Below, piece after piece: positions 46,242 to 54,241 of a stretch of 64,000 nt of DNA (positions are counted from its first letter, which is position 1; each line of letters starts with the position of its first letter). The notes beneath the pieces are model-generated. The model was not told the DNA's origin and did no database searches. It worked only from the letters and a program-made list of their open reading frames with translations. The position numbers and the translations under genes were made by a program. The DNA lies in assembly GCF_006385135.1 (NCBI RefSeq), contig NZ_CP041025.1, positions 3,627,501 to 3,691,500 on the forward strand, written 5' to 3'. Source of the DNA: Paremcibacter congregatus. Its GTDB lineage: Bacteria > Pseudomonadota > Alphaproteobacteria > Sphingomonadales > Emcibacteraceae.

Positions 46242-47141
46242 TCAGCTTTGTCGGCGGCGACGCAACAAAGAGAAGCCCCCCAGGCCGACCAGCAACAATC
46301 CCGCCGCGAAAGGTTCCGGCGTCCGGGTTGCCTGGGCCAGATTTACCACCCCTTCAATCACATCATTGGCACAGGACATGGTCCAGTGGAATGCAATCTG
46401 TTCAGCGCTGGCCAGGTCTGTTCCGGAAACATCAAAAACAAATTCCAGAAAATTGCCGCCCGTGTTGGCTTCCACGCTGCCAGTGGTCAGGCCTTGGCCA
46501 TAATCAAAGGCGGCTGAATCGGCGACCTTGTAAAGATGCTTGGACTTGTAGTCTTTGCGATCACTGCCATAATCGAAATTATCGCGGTCCGTATACTGGG
46601 TTTCATATTTCTTGCACCAGCCCTTCCAATGCCTTTTGACGCAGACCTGTTCACTGGCATTCAGGTCATAATCGGCCAATGCCGCCAACGTCCCCCCCGT
46701 GCTGTCAAGAAAAGATCCGGTATTGCCCCGCACCTGATCCAGGCTGTAGACATGGTCCCAGCGGGTGCCGGTGTCAAAGGCGTCATCCTGCTGGTATCCA
46801 TCGGCGGCATTCCCCGTTGGGTTCCAGCCGCTGGTGCTCATGAACAAGTCGCCATAATAGTAACGACCGCTGTTCTGACGCACACCATTAACATCGACAA
46901 AGGCCGTATTGATCCGCACGGTCATCAGGCCGGCATCACTGCGGTTGACGGTCATGTTGTATACATCGAAATTGGACCCGCCAATGTGATCGTTGGCGTT
47001 CCCGTCACCGATATAGGAAAAGGCCCCGCCGTTGCCGTTGGCACTGCCCGGCGCATTATCGATAATAATATCAGATCCAAGAGCCGGCAAACTGATGGTT
47101 GCCAACAGGCCGAGAATAGCGATTACTTTTTTATCAAACAT
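46242..47141 (-). CDS. PEP-CTERM sorting domain protein (paralog A, with Cys-rich insert)
   Basis: A 299-residue secreted protein. Signal peptide about 1-22 (IAILGLLATISLPALGS). The C-terminus is a PEP-CTERM signal: PEP in TPEPFAAG, a hydrophobic helix and the basic end LLRRRRQS, recognised by exosortase. The body shares with the next gene the blocks FDVYNMTV, RYYYGDLFMST and a closing block containing FLEFVFDVSGTD and HWTMSCAND. It differs by an insert around residues 165-200 with two Cys and many Lys, Arg, Tyr and Asp (VCVKRHWKGWCKKYETQ). Likely surface or matrix associated; function unknown. A weak GG-N10-GC sigma-54-like element lies at 47274-47287. Confidence 0.85.
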   Translation of the reverse strand: MFDKKVIAILGLLATISLPALGSDIIIDNAPGSANGNGGAFSYIGDGNANDHIGGSNFDVYNMTVNRSDAGLMTVRINTAFVDVNGVRQNSGRYYYGDLFMSTSGWNPTGNAADGYQQDDAFDTGTRWDHVYSLDQVRGNTGSFLDSTGGTLAALADYDLNASEQVCVKRHWKGWCKKYETQYTDRDNFDYGSDRKDYKSKHLYKVADSAAFDYGQGLTTGSVEANTGGNFLEFVFDVSGTDLASAEQIAFHWTMSCANDVIEGVVNLAQATRTPEPFAAGLLLVGLGGFSLLRRRRQS

Positions 47142-47273
47142 GGGAATTCATTCCCTTTTCCTTCTTCATTGTCTTTTCCGGGAACTGCCCTCATATTCAG
47201 CATATGGTCCGCATGCTCATCCGTGTCATGGGCCCTTTATGACAATGAAGATTAAAAGTTGTATGAATCTTTT

Positions 47274-47287
47274 GCTAAAATTTTACC
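47274..47287 (-). promoter_or_regulatory. Weak sigma-54-like element upstream of PEP-CTERM paralog A
   Basis: On the minus strand GG (47287-47286) and GC (47275-47274) are spaced N10, as needed for -24/-12 recognition, but the remaining bases match the consensus poorly. It is listed because the paralog next door has a strong element. Confidence 0.25.
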
Positions 47288-47325
47288 TAAATCCCGCTAT
47301 TTCCACGCACAAAACGACACCCCAC

Positions 47326-47353
47326 AAAAAAAAGCCCCCGGAAAACCGGAGGC
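47326..47353 (-). terminator. Rho-independent terminator of PEP-CTERM paralog B
   Basis: On the minus strand GCCTCCGG (47353-47346), loop TTTT, CCGGGGGC (47341-47334), then eight T (47333-47326). It lies 30 bases past the stop of paralog B and separates it from paralog A. Confidence 0.9.
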
Positions 47354-47383
47354 CATTATTTTAAGTGTCCCGTTTATATTATA

Positions 47384-48169
47384 TTATGCGGCCTTTCTGC
47401 GCCGCCGGGATACCCCCATTCCAAAAAGACCCAGACCCAACAGACCCAAAGCCGCAGGCTCCGGTGTTTCTGTCGGGGTGAAACTCGCCATGCCCTCAAT
47501 GATGTCATTGGCGCAGGACATGGTCCAGTGAAAGGCGATCTGTTCGGCACTGGCCAGGTCGGTGCCGGAAACATCAAAAACAAATTCCAGGAAATTGCCA
47601 CCTCTGTTGGCCTCAACACTGCCCCCGCCGACGGTGCTGTCAAAAGCTGAATTATCCGCCAAATACATGTGGCCGGCGCGGACATTACCAAATGTAGTAT
47701 CATCCACTGGGTCAAAATCATTTTTCAGTTTCATAAGACGCGCGTCTGTGGTGTTCGTGAAACTGCCCGAATCATAGCGGGCGCCATTCAGGTCATAAAC
47801 ATAATCCCACGGCGTATCGTTGCGGTAAGCATTATCATAGGCATATTTGTTTCCTAATGTGCCACTTGGATTCCACCCGCCTGTACTCATGAACAAATCG
47901 CCATAATAGTAGCGACCATCATTCTGGCTCACACCGTTAATATCAACAAACTTCGTATCAATCCGCACGGTCATAATACCTGCAGCGTTGCGCGATACCG
48001 TCATCTGGGAAACATCAAAATCAGAGCCCCCAATTACATCATGAGAATTTCCTCTGCCGATATAATTATCTTCAATAATCTCACTTGCCTCTGCCGACAT
48101 CACTCCTGCCGCCAGCAGACTTGCCACTAAATACAGTTTCTTTAAGGTCATTAATTCCGCCTGTTTCAT
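47384..48169 (-). CDS. PEP-CTERM sorting domain protein (paralog B)
   Basis: A 261-residue secreted protein with signal peptide (about 7-29, ending SAEAS) and a C-terminal PEP-CTERM tail (TPEPAALGLLGLGLFGMGV then SRRRRKAA). It shares most of its body with paralog A but lacks the Cys/Lys-rich insert. The conserved closing block includes FLEFVFDVSGTD and HWTMSCAND. AGGA lies six bases before the ATG at 48169; a later ATG at 48151 is possible. A sigma-54-type promoter lies about 55 bases upstream and a strong terminator follows, so it is probably a monocistronic, specifically regulated gene. Its function is unknown; such proteins are often matrix or floc components. Confidence 0.87.
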   Translation of the reverse strand: MKQAELMTLKKLYLVASLLAAGVMSAEASEIIEDNYIGRGNSHDVIGGSDFDVSQMTVSRNAAGIMTVRIDTKFVDINGVSQNDGRYYYGDLFMSTGGWNPSGTLGNKYAYDNAYRNDTPWDYVYDLNGARYDSGSFTNTTDARLMKLKNDFDPVDDTTFGNVRAGHMYLADNSAFDSTVGGGSVEANRGGNFLEFVFDVSGTDLASAEQIAFHWTMSCANDIIEGMASFTPTETPEPAALGLLGLGLFGMGVSRRRRKAA

Positions 48170-48224
48170 TGGGCGTCCTATACAATACCAGGTCGCCGGG
48201 ATTCATTTTACATGACAGCAACCT

Positions 48225-48240
48225 AGCAATTTCCATGCCA
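48225..48240 (-). promoter_or_regulatory. Sigma-54 (RpoN) promoter of PEP-CTERM paralog B
   Basis: On the minus strand TGGCATGGAAATTGCT matches the -24/-12 consensus TGGCACG-N4-TTGCW with one difference and exact spacing. Transcription would start about 12 bases beyond, near 48213, leaving a leader of about 45 bases. Known: PEP-CTERM genes are controlled by RpoN with PrsK-PrsR in several bacteria; those genes are not in this window. Confidence 0.7.
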
Positions 48241-48404
48241 AAGAATCCATAATGTTTAATATCAATGACTTAGAAATATAAATTAGGGGAAGGTTCAAGT
48301 TATTGTAAAGATTCCTGACAGTTTTAACGCGACTTGTTTCAAAATGAGACAACCTGCAGCCTTATTTTTAAAGCTCCCTCACCTCCTTAAAAAATTATTC
48401 CTGA

Positions 48405-48432
48405 TTGTCAAACGTTAGATATTTTGTAACAT
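48405..48432 (+). promoter_or_regulatory. Candidate promoter of prsT
   Basis: TTGTCA (48405-48410) and TAACAT (48427-48432) are 16 bp apart, about 100 bases before the chosen prsT start. Apart from this and the sigma-54 site, the 362-base region 48170-48531 holds no gene I can support. Confidence 0.35.
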
Positions 48433-48531
48433 ATTTGCCTGTATGATCCGTCAGCAAGAGGAAAAACCACAGGACCGTTCCTGTAACACGACAAGAAAAT
48501 GCACGCGCCAACAGCGCTGGAAAGGCATAGA

Positions 48532-51423
48532 ATGCAGAAGACTGAAGTACCCCATTCACACAACCGTGACTCTGGCGCGCGCTGGATGAAACGTCTGCGG
48601 ACAATGGGCTATACCGCCCTGTGTAGTGGCGTCATCCTCGCCGCGGCCTCCAACCCGGCAGCCGCCGTGGCTCAGACCACGCTCCAACCCAGACAGGCCG
48701 AACAGTCTTATGAAAAGGCGCGGATTAAATTTCATTCCGGCGAGACAGCCGCCGCCGCCATTCATTTGAAGAATGCGCTTCAGGCTTACCCCGGACATCT
48801 GCCATCCCGCATCCTTATGGCTGAAATTCTGATCAGCAACGGTGACGGCGCCGGGGCCGAGATTGAACTTAATTACGCCCAGGAACGCGGGGCCGACGAA
48901 GACCGGCTGGTGGTGCTGTTCGGGCACGCCTATATTTTGCAAGGAAAGAACGACTATCTTCTTGATGTCATCCGCAATGGCAACCGCGACAATAGCGTCG
49001 AGGCGGACATCTCCTATCTGCGCGGCCGGGCCTATTTCGCCAACAAGAAACTCGCCAACGCCAAACAGAATTTCGAAGCCGCCCTGGCCCGCAATCCTTA
49101 TCTTTATCAGGCGCAACTGGGACTGGCCCAGGTGGCCGCCGTGCACAAGAATTTCGCCGAGGCCATGCAATATGTCGATGCCGCCCTGGCGCTCGACGCC
49201 AGCCACGCCAACAGCTGGATACTGAAAGCCAAGATTTATAAACTGCGCGGTTTCCGCGATGAGGCGATGAGCGCCATCAACGAAGCCATGGCGCTTGACA
49301 ATAAAAATGTTCTGATCCGCCTGACCCGCGCGGCCCTGCTGATCGACGCCAAGAATTTTGACGACGCGGAAAAAGACGTGAATTTCATTCTCGATCTCAT
49401 CCCGCGCGAACCCCGGGCCAAATACCTCAAGGCTATTATCAATGCCGCTCAGGGAGATTATGCCACTTCAAGCAGCACCATGACCGAAGTGATCAATATC
49501 CTGCGGGCCGTGCCGCCAGAAGTCATGGAAGCCAACCCGACCTATTATTATCTCTCCGGCCTGACCAACTTTCAGTTTGGCAATATAGACGAGGCCCGTG
49601 ATAATCTGCATAAATACCTCAAGATCGAACGCAATGACATCGGGGCCAAACGTCTGCTGGGCGCCCTTGAGCTCAAGGCGGGCAAGCCGCTCGCCGCCAA
49701 TGCCGTGCTTGCCGACGCCAACCGGGATCAACCCAACAACCCGACCATCCTGACCCTGCTGGGCATGGCCTATCTCCAGATCGGCAATGTGGAACGGGCG
49801 AATATTTACCTTGAACGGGTGACCAAACTGTTGCCGGATTCCTCTGAAAGTCTCACCAATCTGGCGCGGGGGAAAATGGCGGCAGGGTCCTTTGATGACG
49901 CCATCAACAATCTGCTGAAAGCCGAAGAACATAATTTCTCGTCCCGTGATGTGAAATTGTTACTGATCAAGGCCTACCAACAATCCGGCAACACCGCCAA
50001 AGCGGTTGAAATCGCCGAAAAACTGCTGGAGAAGGAACCGGACAACACCTATTTCCTCAACCTTTATGGCACCGCCATGGGGCTCGCCGGCAACCACAAA
50101 AAGGCGCGGGAAATCTATGAACGGGTCCAGTCCCTGAACAAGGATGATCTAACCAGCCTGCTGCATCTGGCCCGCATGGATGTGGTCGAAGGCCAGACGA
50201 CCCAGGCGATTTCCAGCCTGAAAACAAAACTGGAAGACCTGCCCGACAGCCCGGTTCTGATGCTGGAACTCGGCAATATTTATAAAGGTTTGCAGGACAG
50301 CAAGAATGCACTCTTCTGGTATAAGAAAGCCCATTCCGTAAACAGCAAGGATTTCCTCGTTCTGCAGCATCTGGTCCAGGGCTACCTGATGAACCAGGAC
50401 GTCAAATCCTCTCTGGCTGCCACCACCGAATATATCGACAGCAACCCGGAAAGCGCCGAAGCCTATCAATTGCAGGGTAAATTATATCAACAGGCCGGCA
50501 AACCCGCCGACGCCATTGAAAGCCTGAAGCGCGCGGTCGATTACGACACCAACCGCGGTGAAGCGCTGCTGACCCTGGCCAAGGCGCAATTGCGCATCAA
50601 TGACCGGGCCTCCGCAACCAAAAACCTGCAAAAAGCCATCGTCTGGGATGAAAACCTGATCGACGCCTATATCGCCCTGATCCGCATGGCCATAGAGGAC
50701 AAAAATAAGGCCAGCGGCTTTGCCATGATTGCACAAGTCCGCAAATTATCTGAAAAAACCAGCCCGGCGGCGGATATTCTGTCCGGTGATTTGCATCTGG
50801 CGTTGAAAAACTATACCCAGGCCCGGGAGGCATATCATGCCGCCCTCAGGATTGGTGACAATCCTGTGGCTATCATGGGATTATATAAAGCCCATGCCGG
50901 ACTTGGTGACGACAAGGAAGCCATTCGTGTTCTCGAAGACTGGTATCAGAAATACCCCGAAGATATCCGCTCTGCGCTCAGCCTGGGAGCCGCCTACCGA
51001 CGGGCAGGTCAAATAGACACGGCTGTCGTATTTCATGAAAAACTGGTCCAGGACAATCCCGATATGCCGGTGGTCCTGAATAATGCCGCCAATATTCATT
51101 TTCTCGCCGGGACGAAAGACAAGGCCCTTGAATATGCCCGCAAGGCCCATGAACTGATGCCAGACAACGCCAATATCATGGATACGCTCGCCTGGATCGA
51201 AACCCGGCTTGATAACCCGGAGGCGGCGCTGCCGCTGCTGCGCAAGGCCATGGTCCTGCATTTCAGCGACCCGGAAATTAAATATCATCTGGCCATCACG
51301 CTCGACAAGCTCAACCGCCGCAGCGAAGCCCGTAAACTTCTGACCGAGGCCCTGGCGTCACGCAAGAATTTTGCAGACAAGGATGAAGCACAGGCGATCC
51401 TCGCCAACTGGCGAAAAAAATAG
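48532..51423 (+). CDS. prsT: PEP-CTERM system TPR-repeat protein PrsT
   Basis: A 963-residue protein with an N-terminal membrane or signal segment (about 25-48, GYTALCSGVILAAAS) followed by roughly twenty to twenty-five TPR helical repeats over the whole length. The start QSYEKARIKFHSGETAAAAIHLKNAL and overall length are those of PrsT proteins found in XrtA exosortase/EPS loci. Known role: periplasmic scaffold in exopolysaccharide and PEP-CTERM protein assembly. It is divergent from PEP-CTERM paralog B. GGAAAGG lies six bases before ATG 48532, preferred over the ATG at 48499. No exosortase, prsK or prsR is in the window. Confidence 0.85.
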   Translation: MQKTEVPHSHNRDSGARWMKRLRTMGYTALCSGVILAAASNPAAAVAQTTLQPRQAEQSYEKARIKFHSGETAAAAIHLKNALQAYPGHLPSRILMAEILISNGDGAGAEIELNYAQERGADEDRLVVLFGHAYILQGKNDYLLDVIRNGNRDNSVEADISYLRGRAYFANKKLANAKQNFEAALARNPYLYQAQLGLAQVAAVHKNFAEAMQYVDAALALDASHANSWILKAKIYKLRGFRDEAMSAINEAMALDNKNVLIRLTRAALLIDAKNFDDAEKDVNFILDLIPREPRAKYLKAIINAAQGDYATSSSTMTEVINILRAVPPEVMEANPTYYYLSGLTNFQFGNIDEARDNLHKYLKIERNDIGAKRLLGALELKAGKPLAANAVLADANRDQPNNPTILTLLGMAYLQIGNVERANIYLERVTKLLPDSSESLTNLARGKMAAGSFDDAINNLLKAEEHNFSSRDVKLLLIKAYQQSGNTAKAVEIAEKLLEKEPDNTYFLNLYGTAMGLAGNHKKAREIYERVQSLNKDDLTSLLHLARMDVVEGQTTQAISSLKTKLEDLPDSPVLMLELGNIYKGLQDSKNALFWYKKAHSVNSKDFLVLQHLVQGYLMNQDVKSSLAATTEYIDSNPESAEAYQLQGKLYQQAGKPADAIESLKRAVDYDTNRGEALLTLAKAQLRINDRASATKNLQKAIVWDENLIDAYIALIRMAIEDKNKASGFAMIAQVRKLSEKTSPAADILSGDLHLALKNYTQAREAYHAALRIGDNPVAIMGLYKAHAGLGDDKEAIRVLEDWYQKYPEDIRSALSLGAAYRRAGQIDTAVVFHEKLVQDNPDMPVVLNNAANIHFLAGTKDKALEYARKAHELMPDNANIMDTLAWIETRLDNPEAALPLLRKAMVLHFSDPEIKYHLAITLDKLNRRSEARKLLTEALASRKNFADKDEAQAILANWRKK

Positions 51424-51436
51424 GCGCCGACCCGCG

Positions 51437-51841
51437 CTATTCCTGAAACCGGGACCTGATCTGCGCCATATAGCCGATCAGGTCCTGATTCATTTCGTCC
51501 ATTCGACTTTGCGGAACCTTGGTGTCCGGGTCATATTTGAGGCTCCATTGCACCATCGCCATCACCACCGGCAGAAGATCCAGCCCCTTTTCCGTGGGTC
51601 GATAGATAAAACGTTTTTTATCCGCGCTGTCTCTTTCCTTTGTCACAATGCCAGCCCCTTCCAGCCGGCTCAGTCTGTTGGCCAGGATATTGGTCGAAAT
51701 ACCTTCCTTTGACTGGGCGAACTCATGATAGAATCGCTTCTCCATCAGCAGGATATCCCGCAAGATAAGCAGACTCCATTTGTCGCCAATCACATCTAGG
51801 GCAAACGTCACGGGGCAATAAGAGCGTCTTTTTTGGTCCAT
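51437..51841 (-). CDS. HxlR-family winged-helix regulator
   Basis: A 134-residue HxlR-type protein. It has the N-terminal Cys (Cys9 in RRSYCPVTFALDVIGDKWSLLILRD), the recognition helix region EGISTNILANRLSRLEGAGIV and the wing (RFIYRPTEKG). In several HxlR proteins the Cys before the first helix senses quinones, aldehydes or disulfide stress. The divergent partner is a glutathione S-transferase gene 94 bases away, and the shared region carries ACTTG...CAAGT-type repeats, so redox or electrophile control of the transferase is likely. Confidence 0.88.
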   Translation of the reverse strand: MDQKRRSYCPVTFALDVIGDKWSLLILRDILLMEKRFYHEFAQSKEGISTNILANRLSRLEGAGIVTKERDSADKKRFIYRPTEKGLDLLPVVMAMVQWSLKYDPDTKVPQSRMDEMNQDLIGYMAQIRSRFQE

Positions 51842-51861
51842 GAAAATAGTCTACTTTTTTC

Positions 51862-51915
51862 ACTTGTTTTATACAAGTAACCTGTTATCCTTATTTTACT
51901 TGCAAAACACAAGCT
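51862..51915. promoter_or_regulatory. Two operator-like inverted repeats between HxlR and GST genes
   Basis: ACTTGT-N5-ACAAGT (51862-51878) is a perfect repeat. ACTTG...CAAGCT (51898-51915) is a second, weaker copy with the same CTTG/CAAG cores. They are 36 bp apart and cover most of the 94-base divergent promoter region, as expected for HxlR binding sites. Confidence 0.6.
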
Positions 51916-51935
51916 AATCTATAGGAAGCCGCACT

Positions 51936-52562
51936 ATGACCCGTTTATTTGGATTTTACACTCAGAACACTCTTAAATGCCTCTATACTCTGGAAGAGCT
52001 GGGTACGGACTATGATTTTCATCTGGTAGATTTATTCAAAGGCGAGCAACGCCAGGACGATTTCCTGAAACTGAACCCTGTCGGCAAAGTTCCCGTGCTG
52101 CAGGTTGGGGATGAGAGCCTGTTCGAATCCGGGGCCATCTGCCGTTACCTCGCCAACGCTGCAGGCTCCGACAGCTATCCCGCCGATCCCATGGACCGCG
52201 CCAAGGTTGATCAATGGATGGACTTCTTCAGCGTTCATCTCGGGCATTGGCTCAACACGCAATATTTTGAAAACGTCATCAAGGTAAAGGCTCAAATGGG
52301 CGAGCCTAATATGGAAAAATGCGCCGAAGCTCGAAAATTCGCCTTAACCCAGATGGCAATTGTCGACACACATCTCGCGGAACATACTTATCTTTGCGGT
52401 GATCAACTGACGATCGCAGATCTTTTCGCCTTTGCCTATATTGAACAGGTAGAGCATCTGGATTTTTCCTGGAATGATTTTCCCCATGCGAAAGCCTGGT
52501 TCGATAGAATCGAAAGCCGGGGCAGCATTCAGCGCGGCCGGGCCAAAGTCACTCCGTTATAA
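51936..52562 (+). CDS. Glutathione S-transferase
   Basis: A 208-residue GST. The thioredoxin-like N-terminal domain (1-80) has the cis-Pro loop LNPVGKVPVLQVGDESLFESGAICRYLA in order; the C-terminal helical domain (90-208) ends with the N-capping region LTIADLFAFAYIEQ. Class resembles theta/beta. Function: conjugation or reduction of electrophiles with glutathione; substrate unknown. AGGAAG lies seven bases before the ATG. It is divergent from, and probably controlled by, the HxlR regulator. A long hairpin follows. Confidence 0.88.
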   Translation: MTRLFGFYTQNTLKCLYTLEELGTDYDFHLVDLFKGEQRQDDFLKLNPVGKVPVLQVGDESLFESGAICRYLANAAGSDSYPADPMDRAKVDQWMDFFSVHLGHWLNTQYFENVIKVKAQMGEPNMEKCAEARKFALTQMAIVDTHLAEHTYLCGDQLTIADLFAFAYIEQVEHLDFSWNDFPHAKAWFDRIESRGSIQRGRAKVTPL

Positions 52563-52574
52563 GCACTGCATCTC

Positions 52575-52607
52575 CCTCACTGGCGCGGGTCTCCCGCATC
52601 AGTGAGG
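52575..52607. terminator. Long hairpin between convergent GST and peptidase genes
   Basis: CCTCACTG (52575-52582) pairs with CAGTGAGG (52600-52607), with an inner GCGGG/CCCGC stem around TCT. There is no clear U-tract on the plus side; it may serve both convergent genes. Confidence 0.5.
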
Positions 52608-52623
52608 ACTAACGCCCCGCTTG

Positions 52624-54084
52624 TTATTTTATGAAAGAAGGAAGCGGTACTATAATCTCTGTACGCCGAACCTCCTCCCCGCTCAGAAACGTCCCGATCA
52701 CCTCAGTCACCTCCGGCGACAGCATAAACAGATTATGGCCTCCGTTGACCACCGTGACCTGGGTGAGATTGGACAAACCCGCCGTCGCCTCCCGCTGTCC
52801 CTCCACATAAGTTCTGCCGTCGAGGGTGCCGGTCAACAACAGAGTCGGCACATCACTCACCGGCGCACGCCGAAAGTCATCCCCAAGATCTAGTCCGTCC
52901 ACAACGCGATCCAGCTGCGGCATGGGAAAATTCAACATCAGGCCCAATAATGACGTTTTCGACTGTTCCCTGATCAGGACATGGCGGGCTGGCGTTATAC
53001 CGGACGCGATATCCATGCCAAAAGACATGGCGGTAAAGGAAATCACTGGATCGTTAAAATAACCGCGTTTCAACTCCATCACCAGCATATCGGTGTCACC
53101 TTGATCCAGCGAACGATAAAGCCCCAGCAGATACGGCGCACCGCGGCCCGGATCGGCAATCATGCCCGACGCGAGACCCTGCATATGAGATCGCTGAAAC
53201 AAGAAATCGAGCGCACCGCCGTCTTTCAACGGAATCTTGATGGCCAGGGGCTGTGCGTCGAGTTTTTCGTGCACCCGCCGGATCATCGCCTTCACATCCG
53301 GGTAGGCCTCCGCCGCCGCCGGTTGGCTGTTGATGGCCTGCTGCAGACGATCAAAATAGGCGTCGGTCCGCACTGGCAGCTTAACTGTTTGATCGAGGCC
53401 TTCGGCGCTGGCGATCACCACTTTCTCAATCCGGTCCGGGATCTGTTTCAAAGCCGCAAGCGCCAGATGACTGCCGTAAGAAATCCCCCAGAGGGTAATC
53501 TTCTGCGCCTGAAAATGTTCCCGCAACGCGTCGAGATCGCGCACGCTTTCCAAGGTGGTGTAACCGTAAATGTCAATACCTTGATCTTTCCAGCGGTCAA
53601 CACATTCCTGCGCCGCCGCCCGGTAGAGCGCCGTTACCTTAACATCCGTCAAAACTTCGGTCTGAGGCAAGCGCTTACTCGAGCGACAGGTCAAACCCGC
53701 TTTCGACGCTCCAGTGCCCCGTTGATCCAAAGCGATAACATCCCCATATTGCCGGAGCGCCATAAAAAGTGGGAAGCGGAACTGTGGATATTTCGCGGTC
53801 ATAATGCCCGAACCGCCCGGACCGCCAGCCAGATAGATGATCGGGCTGCCGGGAGTCTTTCCTGTCGCGGGAAAACGCACATAGTTGAGGGGAATCATCC
53901 GACTGTCTGGATTGGCCCGGTTTTCAGGGATCTGGATCACACCTTCGAAAGCATCTGCCTTCTTCCCGTCCATGGTTTCAAAGACGATGGCCTTTTCACC
54001 GGGAAAGGCGTCCCCCGCATGAACAGCGCCCTGTGCGCCAGCAAATAGAACACCTGTAAGGGCAAGGAGAAAGTAGATTTTCAT
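52624..54084 (-). CDS. Secreted alpha/beta hydrolase, TAP/S33 peptidase-like
   Basis: A 486-residue protein with a signal peptide (about 1-23, ending AVHA). The alpha/beta hydrolase core has an oxyanion segment YLAGGPGGSG, the motif DQRGTG, the nucleophile Ser in LWGISYGSHLAL and a C-terminal TAP-like region with the Asp in LLTGTLDGRT and the His in NGGHNLFML. These match tripeptidyl aminopeptidase/proline iminopeptidase (S33) relatives acting in the periplasm. AAGGA lies seven bases before the ATG. A LytTR-type DNA repeat lies in the divergent region shared with the next gene, so the hydrolase may be its target. Confidence 0.85.
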   Translation of the reverse strand: MKIYFLLALTGVLFAGAQGAVHAGDAFPGEKAIVFETMDGKKADAFEGVIQIPENRANPDSRMIPLNYVRFPATGKTPGSPIIYLAGGPGGSGIMTAKYPQFRFPLFMALRQYGDVIALDQRGTGASKAGLTCRSSKRLPQTEVLTDVKVTALYRAAAQECVDRWKDQGIDIYGYTTLESVRDLDALREHFQAQKITLWGISYGSHLALAALKQIPDRIEKVVIASAEGLDQTVKLPVRTDAYFDRLQQAINSQPAAAEAYPDVKAMIRRVHEKLDAQPLAIKIPLKDGGALDFLFQRSHMQGLASGMIADPGRGAPYLLGLYRSLDQGDTDMLVMELKRGYFNDPVISFTAMSFGMDIASGITPARHVLIREQSKTSLLGLMLNFPMPQLDRVVDGLDLGDDFRRAPVSDVPTLLLTGTLDGRTYVEGQREATAGLSNLTQVTVVNGGHNLFMLSPEVTEVIGTFLSGEEVRRTEIIVPLPSFIK

Positions 54085-54186
54085 GATACGATCCTTCTAA
54101 AATTTAACATGAAAGCATTCTACTACGCCCCAGCCCGTCTTCCCCAGAGACACTCTGTCAAAGAGGCACTCTCTCCTCTCTAATCG

Positions 54187-54216
54187 ATAAGCGGTCGTGC
54201 TGTGCCGATAAACGGT
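54187..54216 (-). promoter_or_regulatory. LytTR-type tandem binding site
   Basis: On the minus strand ACCGTTTAT (54216-54208) and ACCGCTTAT (54195-54187) are direct repeats separated by 12 bp. The first fits the LytTR half-site pattern at every position; the second differs at one. On the plus strand they read as CGATAAACGGT/CGATAAGCGGT, 21 bp apart. The site lies 26 bases before the membrane LytTR gene and about 100 from the divergent peptidase gene. Confidence 0.65.
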
Positions 54217-54241
54217 AGCGCATTACCGGCCAGTTTCGTCT

